64,000 nt of DNA from positions 1 to 64,000 of the forward strand of contig SAKE01000011.1 of NCBI GenBank assembly GCA_004017275.1. Direction: 5' to 3'. Numbering within the stretch: position 1 is the first letter of the stretch; every line of letters begins with the position of its first letter. This document shows, in pieces, positions 29,034 to 37,707 of this stretch. The notes under the pieces are model-generated. The model ran no database searches. It had not been told where the DNA came from and saw only the letters and a list, made by a program, of their open reading frames with translations. The DNA comes from Mesorhizobium sp. (GTDB lineage Bacteria; Pseudomonadota; Alphaproteobacteria; Rhizobiales; Rhizobiaceae). Both the position numbers and the translations under genes were made by a program.

Positions 29034-30041
29034 TTACTGGAAGCCGATCGCGTCGACAGTGCCTGTCGGGCAGCCGGCCTTGTTGGTTGGCACTGAAGCC
29101 AGCAGCAAATCCTTGAGCGAGCTGTTCGGGCCGATCGAGCCGGCAAGGCCGAGCGTCAGCTCACCGATAAGCCGCCTGCCGTTCGACGGATCGATGACGC
29201 AGGAGACGCGCACGCGGTCCCCTGCCCCCGCCCCGAAGGCGTTGTCGAAAGCGCCGCGGATCTGGTCTGCCGTCAGCTTGCCGCCGATGTTCTTGTCAAA
29301 GAGATCGCGCACCGGCGAGCTGTTCACTGCGCGCATCAAATTGAGCGCGTCAGAGAAATAGTCCTGCTGGCTTTTGCCGTAGCAGGTGCCGTGCTTGATC
29401 CATTCATGCCGCTCGAGCTGAGAAGCCGTCCCCGGCATGACCTGATCGAGCTCCGTGCGGGTGTTGGCGTCGAGGTTGACCGGCGGCAGATCCTTCCAGT
29501 GGGCCGGATTGTCGTTGGCCTTGTCGCTAGCCGTCGCCTGGCAATAGAAATTGCCGTTCGGCTGCGGCCACAGCCCGTGCAAGGTGAAATGCGTCGCGTC
29601 GAAATCACCAGCACTCTGCGCCTTGCATTCAGTCTTGTTCGACTTGGTTTCGCAGAAAGCCGGCTGCCAGCTCAGCGCGAAGACATATTCGGGCTTTCCC
29701 GAGGCTGCCGGCTTGCCTTGTCCGCCCGGTGCGGCCGGCACGATTGCCGCGCTGCTGCCGGACAAATGACCGCAGGAAACCTTCACCCAGCGGCGCTCCG
29801 GATCGGCGCCCGGCACCAGGATGAGGTAGTGTGTCGGCGCATCCTTGTTGCCGGCAAACAGCTGGTAGCTCTGCCCGGCATCGGTCGAGACATTGCCGGG
29901 GTTCTTGCCGTTCTTGATGGCTTGCGTCGCCGGACAGGCAGCGTCGGCAACGAAGCTGCCGCTCATCTTGACGTCGGCACGCGCCGCACCGGCCAGTGAT
30001 GCCGCCAAAATGGCCAATCCGAAAACGACACCAATGCGCAT
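29034..30041 (-). CDS. Secreted ribonuclease T2 family protein
   Basis: Periplasmic or extracellular endoribonuclease. 335 residues from ATG 30041, with signal peptide RIGVVFGLAILAASLAGAARA. CAS I is HFTLHGLWPQ and CAS II is HEWIKHGTCYGK, each with a catalytic His. Cys residues spaced through the domain suggest disulfides. About 105 residues precede the RNase T2 core (KYVFALSWQPAFCE begins it) and contain two Cys (AACPAT, VSCGHLS). This is longer than the usual 200-250 residues, so the N-terminal part may be an additional domain of unknown role. Confidence 0.88.
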   Translation of the reverse strand: MRIGVVFGLAILAASLAGAARADVKMSGSFVADAACPATQAIKNGKNPGNVSTDAGQSYQLFAGNKDAPTHYLILVPGADPERRWVKVSCGHLSGSSAAIVPAAPGGQGKPAASGKPEYVFALSWQPAFCETKSNKTECKAQSAGDFDATHFTLHGLWPQPNGNFYCQATASDKANDNPAHWKDLPPVNLDANTRTELDQVMPGTASQLERHEWIKHGTCYGKSQQDYFSDALNLMRAVNSSPVRDLFDKNIGGKLTADQIRGAFDNAFGAGAGDRVRVSCVIDPSNGRRLIGELTLGLAGSIGPNSSLKDLLLASVPTNKAGCPTGTVDAIGFQ

Positions 30042-30230
30042 GGAAAATCCCCGGCTGAAGAAGTGGGCGACAGACTGAAGCTGTCTCCATGTCAGAATTG
30101 CGATATTTTGCTGGCCAAACGCAAGAAACATCGTCTCCGAAAAGCAGGCTTTGCCAATTGACGCAAAACCGGCGCCGGCGCAAACAAGGCCGGCGCCACG
30201 GCGGTGGCCAGAGCCTGGAGACCGAGCGGC

Positions 30231-31163
30231 ATGTCATTCAGCCAGCAGCGCGTGGTTGCCTCGCCGACCGGTGCCGATCTCAATCTTTTCGTCAAACGGG
30301 CCGAAGGCCAGCCGCGGGCAGTCGTTCAGATCAATCACGGGCTGGCCGAGCATGCCGCGCGCTATGCCCGCTTCGCCGATTTTCTCGCCCAACGCGGCTT
30401 CGACGTCTATGTCCACGATCATCGCGGCCATGGCGCGACCAAGGCGCCCGACGCGCCGCTCGGCAGGTTCGCCGACAGGGACGGCGCCGCCAAGGTGATC
30501 GCCGACGTCGGCGCCATCCATGATCTCATCGCTAGCGAACAGCCAAACAGACCGGTCATCCTGTTTGGCCATTCGATGGGTGCGTCGGTCGCGCTGAACT
30601 TCCTGTTGGGTCACTCGCCACGCGTCCATGCCGCCGCAATCTGGAACGGCAATTTCTCCCAAGGCCTGCTCAGACAGCTGGCGCTCGGCATTCTTGCCTG
30701 GGAGCGCTTACGGCTCGGCTCCGACGTGCCATCGCGCCTGCTGCCGAAACTCACCTTCCAGGCCTGGGGCAAGGCGGTGCCCAACCACCGCACGCTGTTC
30801 GACTGGCTGTCGCGCGACGAGGTGGAAGTGGCAAAATACATCGCCGATCCCTTGTGCGGCTGGGATGCTTCGGTGTCGATGTGGCGCGATGTGGTCTCGA
30901 TGGCGCTGAACGGCGGCAAGGATGCCGGCTTTGCCGGCATTCGGCGTGATCTTCCCGTCAGCATCGTCGGTGGCGAGAAGGACCCTGCTTCGGACCATGG
31001 CAAAGGCATCACCCACCTTGCTGATCGCATGCGCGCGATGGGCTTTTCGAATCTGGTTTCAAAGGTTTACGCTGACACCCGCCACGAAAGTCTGAACGAG
31101 GTCAATCGCGACATCATCATGGATGATTTCGCCGCCTGGGCCGACAATGTCCTCAAAGCGTGA
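30231..31163 (+). CDS. Alpha/beta hydrolase (monoacylglycerol lipase/lysophospholipase-like)
   Basis: 310 residues from ATG 30231. Nucleophile elbow GHSMGAS, oxyanion region INHGLAEHAARYARFADFL, VHDHRGHGATKAP, and a C-terminal His in DTRHESLNEVNR, all typical of the serine aminopeptidase S33/MGL-like group. Acts on acylglycerol or lysophospholipid esters by homology. Substrate unknown. Divergent from the RNase T2 gene. Confidence 0.85.
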   Translation: MSFSQQRVVASPTGADLNLFVKRAEGQPRAVVQINHGLAEHAARYARFADFLAQRGFDVYVHDHRGHGATKAPDAPLGRFADRDGAAKVIADVGAIHDLIASEQPNRPVILFGHSMGASVALNFLLGHSPRVHAAAIWNGNFSQGLLRQLALGILAWERLRLGSDVPSRLLPKLTFQAWGKAVPNHRTLFDWLSRDEVEVAKYIADPLCGWDASVSMWRDVVSMALNGGKDAGFAGIRRDLPVSIVGGEKDPASDHGKGITHLADRMRAMGFSNLVSKVYADTRHESLNEVNRDIIMDDFAAWADNVLKA

Positions 31164-31228
31164 CGGATTGGCCTATCGCAAGAGCCGTGACAGCCGTTGC
31201 AGGGCTTGATAGAGGCTCTGCTTTCGCA

Positions 31229-31245
31229 GCAATCACAGTGATTGC
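31229..31245. promoter_or_regulatory. Perfect 17-bp palindrome upstream of the CoA-transferase operon
   Basis: GCAATCACAGTGATTGC, symmetric about a central A, 17 bp before the ATG at 31263. The spacing suits an operator overlapping or just downstream of the promoter. The cognate regulator is not in this window. Confidence 0.6.
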
Positions 31246-31262
31246 GGCAACCACGGTGATCT

Positions 31263-32438
31263 ATGGCTGAGCCCCCGCTGAAAGGCGTCCGCGTCGTCGA
31301 ACTCGCCCGCATCCTTGCCGGGCCATGGGCCGGGCAATTGCTTGCTGATCTTGGCGCCGATGTCATCAAGGTCGAAAGCCCCGACGGCGGCGACGACACC
31401 CGCAAATGGGGTCCACCCTTCGTCATGGGCAAGGACGGCGAGAACCTGTCGGCCGCCTACTACCATTCCTGCAACCGCGGCAAGCGCTCCATCGCCGTCG
31501 ATTTTTCGACTCCCGAGGGCGCCGAGACCGTGCGCCGGCTGGTCGCGACTTCGGACGTGCTGATCGAGAACTTCAAGCTCGGTGGCTTGAAGAAATACGG
31601 CCTCGACTATGACAGCCTGCGCAAGATCAATCCCCGCCTCGTCTACTGCTCGATCACCGGCTTCGGCCAGGATGGTCCGTATGCGCCGCGCGCCGGCTAC
31701 GACTTCATTATCCAGGCCATGGCCGGCATGATGTCGATCACCGGCGAGGTTGGCCGTGAGCCGCAAAAGGCCGGCGTCGCCATCTCGGACATCTTCACCG
31801 GCCTCTATTCGGTCATCGCCATCCAGGCGGCATTGCGCCACGCCGAGCAGACCGGCGAAGGCCAGCACATCGACATGGCGCTCTTCGACACCCAGATTTC
31901 GGCGCTCGGCAACCAGAACCTCAATTACCTCGTCTCCGGCAAGTCGCCGGTGCAGATGGGCAATGCGCATATGAACATCGCGCCTTATGAGGTGGTGCCT
32001 GTCAGGGACGGTCACATCATCCTGGCGGTCGGCAATGACGGCCAGTTCGCCAAATTCTGCGCTGCCGTTGGGCTGGACGATTTGCCGGCAAATCCCGATT
32101 TCGCCACCAACCCCGCCCGGGTCGCCAACCGGGTAAAGCTGCGCGAGCGCATGATCGAGGCGCTGAAGATTTTTGACCGCGATCCGCTGTTGGCCAAGCT
32201 GGAAGCGGCCGGCGTGCCGGCGAGCCCGATCAACACGATCGGCCAGATGTTCGCCGATCCGCAGACGATCGCGCGCGGCATGCGGCTCGACCTCGACGAT
32301 GGCCATGGCAATTTTCTGCCGTCGGTGCGCGCACCGATGGTCATGTCCGGCACACCGCTTGTCTATGAGCGCCCCTCGCCGCGCCTGGGCGAGCACACGC
32401 AAGAAATCCTTGCCGAACTGGAGAAGTCTGGACAATGA
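31263..32438 (+). CDS. CaiB/BaiF family CoA transferase
   Basis: 391 residues of class III CoA transferase: LKGVRVVELARILAGPWAGQLLADLGADVIKVE, GDDTRKWGPP, NRGKRSIAVDF, and the catalytic Asp in AISDIFTGLYSV. These enzymes move CoA between carboxylic acids. The next gene overlaps by ATGA and encodes a TPP enzyme of the acetolactate-synthase family. A two-step activation and decarboxylation or condensation of an acid (as formyl-CoA transferase with oxalyl-CoA decarboxylase) is possible but unproven. Confidence 0.88.
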   Translation: MAEPPLKGVRVVELARILAGPWAGQLLADLGADVIKVESPDGGDDTRKWGPPFVMGKDGENLSAAYYHSCNRGKRSIAVDFSTPEGAETVRRLVATSDVLIENFKLGGLKKYGLDYDSLRKINPRLVYCSITGFGQDGPYAPRAGYDFIIQAMAGMMSITGEVGREPQKAGVAISDIFTGLYSVIAIQAALRHAEQTGEGQHIDMALFDTQISALGNQNLNYLVSGKSPVQMGNAHMNIAPYEVVPVRDGHIILAVGNDGQFAKFCAAVGLDDLPANPDFATNPARVANRVKLRERMIEALKIFDRDPLLAKLEAAGVPASPINTIGQMFADPQTIARGMRLDLDDGHGNFLPSVRAPMVMSGTPLVYERPSPRLGEHTQEILAELEKSGQ

Positions 32439-34084
32439 ACACCGGCGGACAACTGATCGTAGACGCGCTCGAAGCCAACGGCACCGACCGCATCTATTGC
32501 GTGCCGGGCGAATCCTATCTGGCGGTGCTCGATGCGCTGCACGATTCAGCGATCCGCACCATCGTCTGTCGTCAGGAAGGCGGTGCGGCGATGATGGCCG
32601 ATTGCCACGGCCGCCTGACCGGCAAGCCTGGCATCTGCTTCGTCACCCGCGGCCCCGGCGCCACCAACGCCTCGGCCGGCATCCACATCGCCATGCAGGA
32701 TTCGATACCCGTCATCCTGTTCATCGGCCAGGTCGCCAGCCACGCCAAGGAGCGCGAGGCTTTTCAAGAGGTGGACTATGTCAGATTCTTTGGCGACATC
32801 GCCAAATGGGTGGTCGAGATCGACGACGCCTCACGCATCCCCGAATTCGTCACCCGTGCCTTCGCCGTGGCGACATCGGGTCGTCCCGGCCCAGTGGTGA
32901 TCTCGCTGCCCGAAGACATGCTGACAAGCGTCGTCGAGGCGCCCGTCGCCTTGCCGCACACGCCGGTCGAAACCCGGCCGGGCGAAGCCGAGCTCGATGC
33001 GCTGGAAATGCTGCTGGCTAAGGCCAAGCGGCCTTTCGTCATCCTCGGCGGCACGCGTTGGGACGCCGAGGCCGTCGCGCAAATGCGCACGATCGCCGAG
33101 GCCTGGTCGTTACCGGTCGGCTGTTCTTTCCGCCGCCAGATGCTGTTCGATCATCTGCATCCGAACTATGCCGGCGATGTCGGCATCGGCATCAACCCGA
33201 AGCTGGCGACAGCGATCAAGCAGGCCGATCTCGTGCTGCTGATCGGCGGCCGCATGGGCGAGATGCCTTCCTCGGACTACACGCTGCTGAAAAGCCCCTA
33301 CCCCGACCAGACACTGGTGCATATCCATGCCGATTCCGGCGAACTCGGCCGCGTCTACCGGCCGACACTGGCGATCAACGCCTCGCCGTCCGCCTTCGTC
33401 GAAGCCTTCGCCAGGCGCAAGCCGGCCTCGGCGCCCGTCTGGGCAGCCGAGACGCCAAAGCTGCATGCCGCCTATCTCGACTGGTCGACTCCACCGGAAA
33501 GCGGCCCCGGCCCGGTCCAGATGGGACCAATCATGAACTATCTGGAAAAGATGCTGCCCGACGACGCCATCCTCACCAACGGCGCCGGCAATTACGCCAC
33601 CTGGGTGCACCGCTTCCACCGCTTCCGCCGCTTCGCCACGCAAGGTGCACCGACGTCTGGCTCGATGGGCTATGGCACGCCTGCGGCAGTCGCCGCCAAG
33701 GAGCTGTTCCCGGATCGCACCGTGGTTGCCTTCGCCGGCGACGGTTGCTTCCTGATGAACGGACAGGAATTCGCCACCGCTGTGCAGTATGACCTGCCGA
33801 TCGTCGTCGTCGTCGTCAACAACGGCATCTACGGCACCATCCGCATGCACCAGGAACGCGAATATCCAGGTCGCGTCGTCGCCACGGATCTCAAGAACCC
33901 CGATTTCGCGGCCCTCGCCCGCGCCTATGGCGGCCACGGCGAGACGGTCGAGAAGACGGCGGACTTCGCCCCGGCCTTCGAACGCGCCCGCGCCAGCGGC
34001 AAGCCGGCGATCGTCGAAATCAGGCTCGACCCCGAAGCGATCACGCCGACCCGGACGATGACCCAGATCCGCGACAAGAGCTGA
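32435..34084 (+). CDS. TPP-dependent enzyme, acetolactate synthase large-subunit-like
   Basis: 549 residues with all three TPP enzyme domains. The N-terminal PYR domain has the cofactor-activating Glu in CRQEGGAAMMADC and RGPGATNASAGIHIA. The central domain is Rossmann-like (LLLIGGRMGE). The C-terminal PP domain has GDGCFLMNGQEFATA and VVVVNNGIYG. It lacks an adjacent regulatory subunit, so it is unlikely to be the biosynthetic IlvB. Coupled to the CoA transferase, it may decarboxylate an acyl-CoA or a 2-oxo acid. Confidence 0.85.
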   Translation: MNTGGQLIVDALEANGTDRIYCVPGESYLAVLDALHDSAIRTIVCRQEGGAAMMADCHGRLTGKPGICFVTRGPGATNASAGIHIAMQDSIPVILFIGQVASHAKEREAFQEVDYVRFFGDIAKWVVEIDDASRIPEFVTRAFAVATSGRPGPVVISLPEDMLTSVVEAPVALPHTPVETRPGEAELDALEMLLAKAKRPFVILGGTRWDAEAVAQMRTIAEAWSLPVGCSFRRQMLFDHLHPNYAGDVGIGINPKLATAIKQADLVLLIGGRMGEMPSSDYTLLKSPYPDQTLVHIHADSGELGRVYRPTLAINASPSAFVEAFARRKPASAPVWAAETPKLHAAYLDWSTPPESGPGPVQMGPIMNYLEKMLPDDAILTNGAGNYATWVHRFHRFRRFATQGAPTSGSMGYGTPAAVAAKELFPDRTVVAFAGDGCFLMNGQEFATAVQYDLPIVVVVVNNGIYGTIRMHQEREYPGRVVATDLKNPDFAALARAYGGHGETVEKTADFAPAFERARASGKPAIVEIRLDPEAITPTRTMTQIRDKS

Positions 34085-34113
34085 CTGCTAAGGGCATGGG
34101 GCCGAGTTCTACG

Positions 34114-34149
34114 GCGCCCCCCTCTGCCCGGCAGGACAGAAGGGGGCGC
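34114..34149. terminator. GC-rich inverted repeat between TPP-enzyme gene and CHRD gene
   Basis: GCGCCCCCCTCTG and CAGAAGGGGGCGC form a strong stem between the converging genes. Its CCCTCTG...CGGCAGGACAG part matches the element family at 18-87, so it is probably a repeat doing duty as a transcript end. No T-run. Confidence 0.5.
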
Positions 34150-34182
34150 TGTCCCGCCAACCTTCAACGGTGTTGGCCTCAG

Positions 34183-34623
34183 CTACTTCGCCTTCTCGAT
34201 CTGCCCCCGGATCTCGCCATCCTTGTTGGCTGATGTGTGGACGTTGACGTAATACTTGCCGGCCTCGAGGTCAGCCGCCTGGGCATCGGTGAGCGTCTCC
34301 GATCCCTTGATCGGGCTCTTGAGCTTTTTGAACGGGATGACCGGTCCGGCGTTTTCACCCATCGCCGCCGGGCCGTGGATGTGTGCGGCCGTCGCCGGCC
34401 CGCTGAGACCGGAGTATTTGACATTCCAGCTGAGCTTCTTCTTGGCGGTGTCGAATGTGAGGGTGGCCGTGCCTTTACCCTTCGTGGTAACCGGCGGGTT
34501 CTGCTGGCCGCCATCGAGCGTTGCCTCGAACTTTTCCATGGCTGCCAGGGCCGGCGATGCGAACAGGAAAGCTGTCGAAATGGCCAGCGCCGACAGCGCC
34601 GGTAAGAAGGATTGGGTGCGCAT
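34183..34623 (-). CDS. CHRD domain-containing exported protein
   Basis: 146 residues from ATG 34623 (start of the signal peptide RTQSFLPALSALAISTAFLFASPALA-A). The rest is one CHRD domain: FEATLDGGQQNPPVTTKGKGTATLTFD, KLSWNVKYSGLSGPATAAHIHGPA, and GKYYVNVHTSANKDGEIRGQI. CHRD domains occur in secreted proteins, named after chordin. The bacterial role is unclear. Confidence 0.9.
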   Translation of the reverse strand: MRTQSFLPALSALAISTAFLFASPALAAMEKFEATLDGGQQNPPVTTKGKGTATLTFDTAKKKLSWNVKYSGLSGPATAAHIHGPAAMGENAGPVIPFKKLKSPIKGSETLTDAQAADLEAGKYYVNVHTSANKDGEIRGQIEKAK

Positions 34624-34779
34624 GAAGAACCTCCGATTGGATGTCGCATCCGTCACGTCTCCCCGACGCGCGTATGCCTCAACGCAACGGCTGGGCGGCA
34701 CAATGTATCCCACCACACGCTTTTGTGATGACCTACGGAAAATCCGATGGCCCGTCCTGTCCGGCTTTAGGGGTAGCGG

Positions 34780-36063
34780 TCAGACCGCCGCCAGCGCCTG
34801 CGTCAAGTCGGCGATCAGATCGTCCGGGTGCTCGACGCCGATCGACAGCCTGACCGTCGTCTCCAGCACACCGATGCGCTGGCGCACCTCGAAGGGAATG
34901 CCCGAATGGGTCATGGCCGCGGGGTGACTGGCCAGCGATTCCGTTCCGCCGAGGCTCACCGCCAGCTTGAATATCTGCAACCCGTTGAGGAAGGCGAAAG
35001 CTGCCTTCTCCCCGCCCTTGATATCGAAGGAGAAGGTCGAGCCGGCGCCGCTGCATTGCGCCCTGTAGGCGCGGCCGGCCGGCGTATCCTCGCCCAGGAA
35101 CGGCAGGTAATGCACCTTCTCGACCTTGGCATGGTCGCGCAGGAATTCGGCGACCAGGCGCGCATTGTCGTTGGCCCGCTCCATACGGATCGACAGCGTC
35201 TCCAGCGAGCGGCCAAGCATCCAGCAGGAATGCGGGTCGAGTTGTGTGCCGATCGCGCCGCGCAGCGCCTTGATCGGCTTGGTCACCGCCTTGTTGCCCA
35301 TGGCGGCACCCGCGATCAGGTCGGAATGGCCACCGACATATTTGGTCAGCGAATAGACGGACACGTCGGCGCCGTGTTCGATCGGCCGCTGGAACACCGG
35401 CCCGAGCAGCGTGTTGTCGCACACGATGATCGGCGTCGATCCCTGGCTCGCGCCGATCTCGTCGGCGATCTTGCGCATCAGCGCGATGTCGACCAGACTG
35501 TTGGTCGGATTTGACGGCGTCTCGATCAGGATGACCGACACGCGGCCCTTTGCGACAGCCGCACCGGCGGCCGTGCGCACCGCTGTCTCATCCACGCCGT
35601 CCGCGAAGCCGACAGCGCCGATGCCGAAACCGGAGAGTGTGCGCGTCAAAAGCGTCTCGGTGCCGCCGTAAAGCGGCTGCGAATGCAGGATGACGTCGCC
35701 GGGACGGGCGTAGGCGAGCAGCGTCGTGGCAATCGCCGACATACCTGACGAAAACAGGATGCAGGCATCCGTCCCCTCGTAGATTGCCAGCCGATCCTCG
35801 ACGATCTCGCTGTTGGGGTGGTTGAAGCGCGAATAGACCAGGCCCGAGGCCGTGCCGCTCGGCGGCTCCTTGCGGCCGGAGGTGTAGTCGAAGAAGTCGC
35901 GTCCCTCTTCCGCCGACTTGAACACGAAGGTCGAGGTCAGGAACACCGGCGGCTTGACCGCTCCCTCCGAAAGCTGCGGATCGAAGCCATAGCTCAGCAT
36001 CAGCGTCTCCGGGTGGAGCTTATGGTTGCCGATATGGGTTTTCGACGGGCGTGGCGCGGTCAT
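34780..36063 (-). CDS. Cys/Met metabolism PLP-dependent enzyme (cystathionine gamma-synthase / methionine gamma-lyase family)
   Basis: 427 residues from ATG 36063. Family features: [84 protein letters not shown] region, and the PLP lysine in [17 protein letters not shown]. Divergent from an AsnC/Lrp regulator. A catabolic methionine or cysteine role controlled by that regulator is likelier than a biosynthetic one. Exact reaction not resolved. Confidence 0.87.
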   Translation of the reverse strand: MTAPRPSKTHIGNHKLHPETLMLSYGFDPQLSEGAVKPPVFLTSTFVFKSAEEGRDFFDYTSGRKEPPSGTASGLVYSRFNHPNSEIVEDRLAIYEGTDACILFSSGMSAIATTLLAYARPGDVILHSQPLYGGTETLLTRTLSGFGIGAVGFADGVDETAVRTAAGAAVAKGRVSVILIETPSNPTNSLVDIALMRKIADEIGASQGSTPIIVCDNTLLGPVFQRPIEHGADVSVYSLTKYVGGHSDLIAGAAMGNKAVTKPIKALRGAIGTQLDPHSCWMLGRSLETLSIRMERANDNARLVAEFLRDHAKVEKVHYLPFLGEDTPAGRAYRAQCSGAGSTFSFDIKGGEKAAFAFLNGLQIFKLAVSLGGTESLASHPAAMTHSGIPFEVRQRIGVLETTVRLSIGVEHPDDLIADLTQALAAV

Positions 36064-36185
36064 GATCTTTCCTGCCTTTTTCGAGAGGTGTCGCAGCAAT
36101 TTATGCGATCCCGATCCGCTAGTCCTTGCTATTCTTAGGCTCGCATGGCTGCATTCCCGCAACAAATTGCCTGGAGGGACCGAAA
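36064..36185. promoter_or_regulatory. Divergent promoter region between PLP enzyme and Lrp-type regulator
   Basis: 122 bp containing both promoters. AT-rich patches (GCAATTTATGCGATC at about 36095, AACAAATTGCC at about 36159) are candidate Lrp-type binding tracts. No strict palindrome is seen. GGAGGGA at 36173 is the ribosome-binding site of the regulator. Confidence 0.4.
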
Positions 36186-36644
36186 ATGCAGCAGAAGATA
36201 GCCGACGATTTCGACCGCAGGATTCTGCGCGAACTGCAAGCCGACGCCCGCATCACCAACAACGAGCTTGCCGAGCGGATCGGCCTGTCGCCGTCGCCCT
36301 GCCTGAGGCGCGTGCGGCGGCTGGAGGAGACCGGCGTCATCCGGGGCTACACCACGCTGGTCGATCCCTCAGCCTTCGGCTGGAGCATGGTCGCCATCGC
36401 CACCATCCGGCTCAGCCGTCAGAACGAGGACGAGATCGTCATGTTCGAGGACGCGATCCGCGGCTGGGAAGAGGTGCTGGAATGCCACCTCGTCACCGGG
36501 TCGCGCGACTATGTGCTGAAGGTGGTGACGGGAAGCCTCGAACAGTACGAGCGCTTCATCAAGGAAAAGATCGCGCGGCTGAAATGCGTCGCCTCGATCG
36601 AGACCAGCTTCGTTATGAACACCATAAAGGAACGGCGCCTCTGA
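36186..36644 (+). CDS. Lrp/AsnC family transcriptional regulator
   Basis: 152 residues from ATG 36186 with GGAGGGAC upstream. [52 protein letters not shown]-terminal RAM domain: [14 protein letters not shown] segment, [33 protein letters not shown]. Amino-acid sensing regulator, probably acting on the divergent Cys/Met enzyme gene. The gene end forms one side of a terminator hairpin. Confidence 0.92.
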   Translation: MQQKIADDFDRRILRELQADARITNNELAERIGLSPSPCLRRVRRLEETGVIRGYTTLVDPSAFGWSMVAIATIRLSRQNEDEIVMFEDAIRGWEEVLECHLVTGSRDYVLKVVTGSLEQYERFIKEKIARLKCVASIETSFVMNTIKERRL

Positions 36645-36665
36645 CTTTTTTGTCAGAGGCGCCGC
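36634..36665. terminator. Strong hairpin at the end of the Lrp gene
   Basis: CGGCGCCTCTGAC-TTTTTT-GTCAGAGGCGCCG, perfect 13-bp stem with a T6 loop. It includes the Lrp stop codon and lies 31 bp from the stop of the convergent ABC substrate-binding gene. Confidence 0.7.
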
Positions 36666-36695
36666 TTCCTGAATCGAGATGTTTGCCGACTAGGC

Positions 36696-37667
36696 TTACT
36701 TCACAGCCTTGTCGGTGATCGCGGTGGTGTAGGCGCCGGTTGGCTCCTTTGTGATGATCTTCTGGTCGAGCAGTGCCTTGGCGGTGCGCTCGTAGGTCGC
36801 CGGGTCGAGCTTGCCGTCGGCATTGTCGATCAGCTTGGCGATTTCACTCATCATGCGCTTTTGGTGGTTCTCGTCCTGGCCGCCGCCGTCCATAACGATG
36901 CCTGCGGCCTCGTCATTGTTGTCGATGGCGTATTTCCAGCCCTTCATCGAAGCGCGCACGAAACGCACCATCTTGTCTTCGAAGGCTGGGTCCTTGAGCT
37001 TGTCTTCGGACGCATAGAGCCCGTCCTCGAGCAGGTCGTTGCCCATGGCCGAGTAGTTGAAGACGGTCAGCTGTTCCGGCTTGTAGCCGGCGTCGATCAG
37101 CTGCCAGTACTCGTTGTAGGTCATGACCGAGATGCAGTCCGCCTGCTTCTGGATCAGCGGCTGCACGTCGAAGCTCTGCTTGAGCACAGTGACGCCGTCG
37201 GGACCGCCCTCGGTCTTGAGGCCAAGCTTGTTCATCCAGGCGTAGAACGGATATTCATTGCCGAAGAACCAGACGCCGAGCGTGTGGCCCTTGAAGTCGG
37301 CTTCGGTCTTGATCGGGCCGTCCTTCGGGCAGACCAGTTCCATGCCGGCCTTCTTGAACGGCTGGGCGATGTTGACTAGCGGCACGCCCTTCTCGCGGGC
37401 GGCCAGCGCACCGCCCATCCAGTCGACGATCACGTCGGCGCCGCCGCCGGCGATCACCTGCTCGGGCGCGATATCGGGGCCGCCCGGCTTGATCTCGACG
37501 TCGAGACCCTCGGCGTCATAAAAACCCTTGGCCTTGGCGACATAGTAGCCGGCAAACTGGGCCTGAGTGACCCATTTTAGCTGCAACGTCACCTTGTCGG
37601 CGGCCATTGCCTGGAACGCGGCCAGCGACATTGCCCCGGCCAGAACAGGAATAATCAGTCTTTTCAT
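36696..37667 (-). CDS. ABC transporter substrate-binding protein, NMT1/THI5-like
   Basis: Periplasmic solute receptor, 323 residues, signal peptide KRLIIPVLAGAMSLAAFQAMA-A. NMT1/THI5 fold: VTLQLKWVTQAQFAGYYVAKAKGFYDAEGLDVEIKPGGPDIAPEQVIAGGGADV, then LGVWFFGNEYPFYAW. The family binds pyrimidine-like or aromatic ligands (hydroxymethylpyrimidine precursors, taurine and others). It ends a four-gene transporter run downstream of the pyrimidine-degradation genes, so a pyrimidine or its breakdown product is a reasonable ligand guess. Confidence 0.9.
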   Translation of the reverse strand: MKRLIIPVLAGAMSLAAFQAMAADKVTLQLKWVTQAQFAGYYVAKAKGFYDAEGLDVEIKPGGPDIAPEQVIAGGGADVIVDWMGGALAAREKGVPLVNIAQPFKKAGMELVCPKDGPIKTEADFKGHTLGVWFFGNEYPFYAWMNKLGLKTEGGPDGVTVLKQSFDVQPLIQKQADCISVMTYNEYWQLIDAGYKPEQLTVFNYSAMGNDLLEDGLYASEDKLKDPAFEDKMVRFVRASMKGWKYAIDNNDEAAGIVMDGGGQDENHQKRMMSEIAKLIDNADGKLDPATYERTAKALLDQKIITKEPTGAYTTAITDKAVK

Positions 37668-37707
37668 TTTATTACCCTCTGAAGTTAGTGCCCTAAACCC
37701 ACCGCCC

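Noticed and set aside
27593..29146. Long open frame on the minus strand (517 codons)
   Set aside because: It is the antisense shadow of the GGDEF gene, with low-complexity His/Gln/Asp-rich translation and no family features.
32435..34084. Biosynthetic acetolactate synthase IlvB
   Set aside because: No small-subunit gene nearby. It is coupled to a CoA transferase instead.
36064..36185. SAM riboswitch before the Cys/Met PLP enzyme
   Set aside because: No SAM-II-like stem and loop pattern found. An Lrp-type regulator beside it explains regulation.
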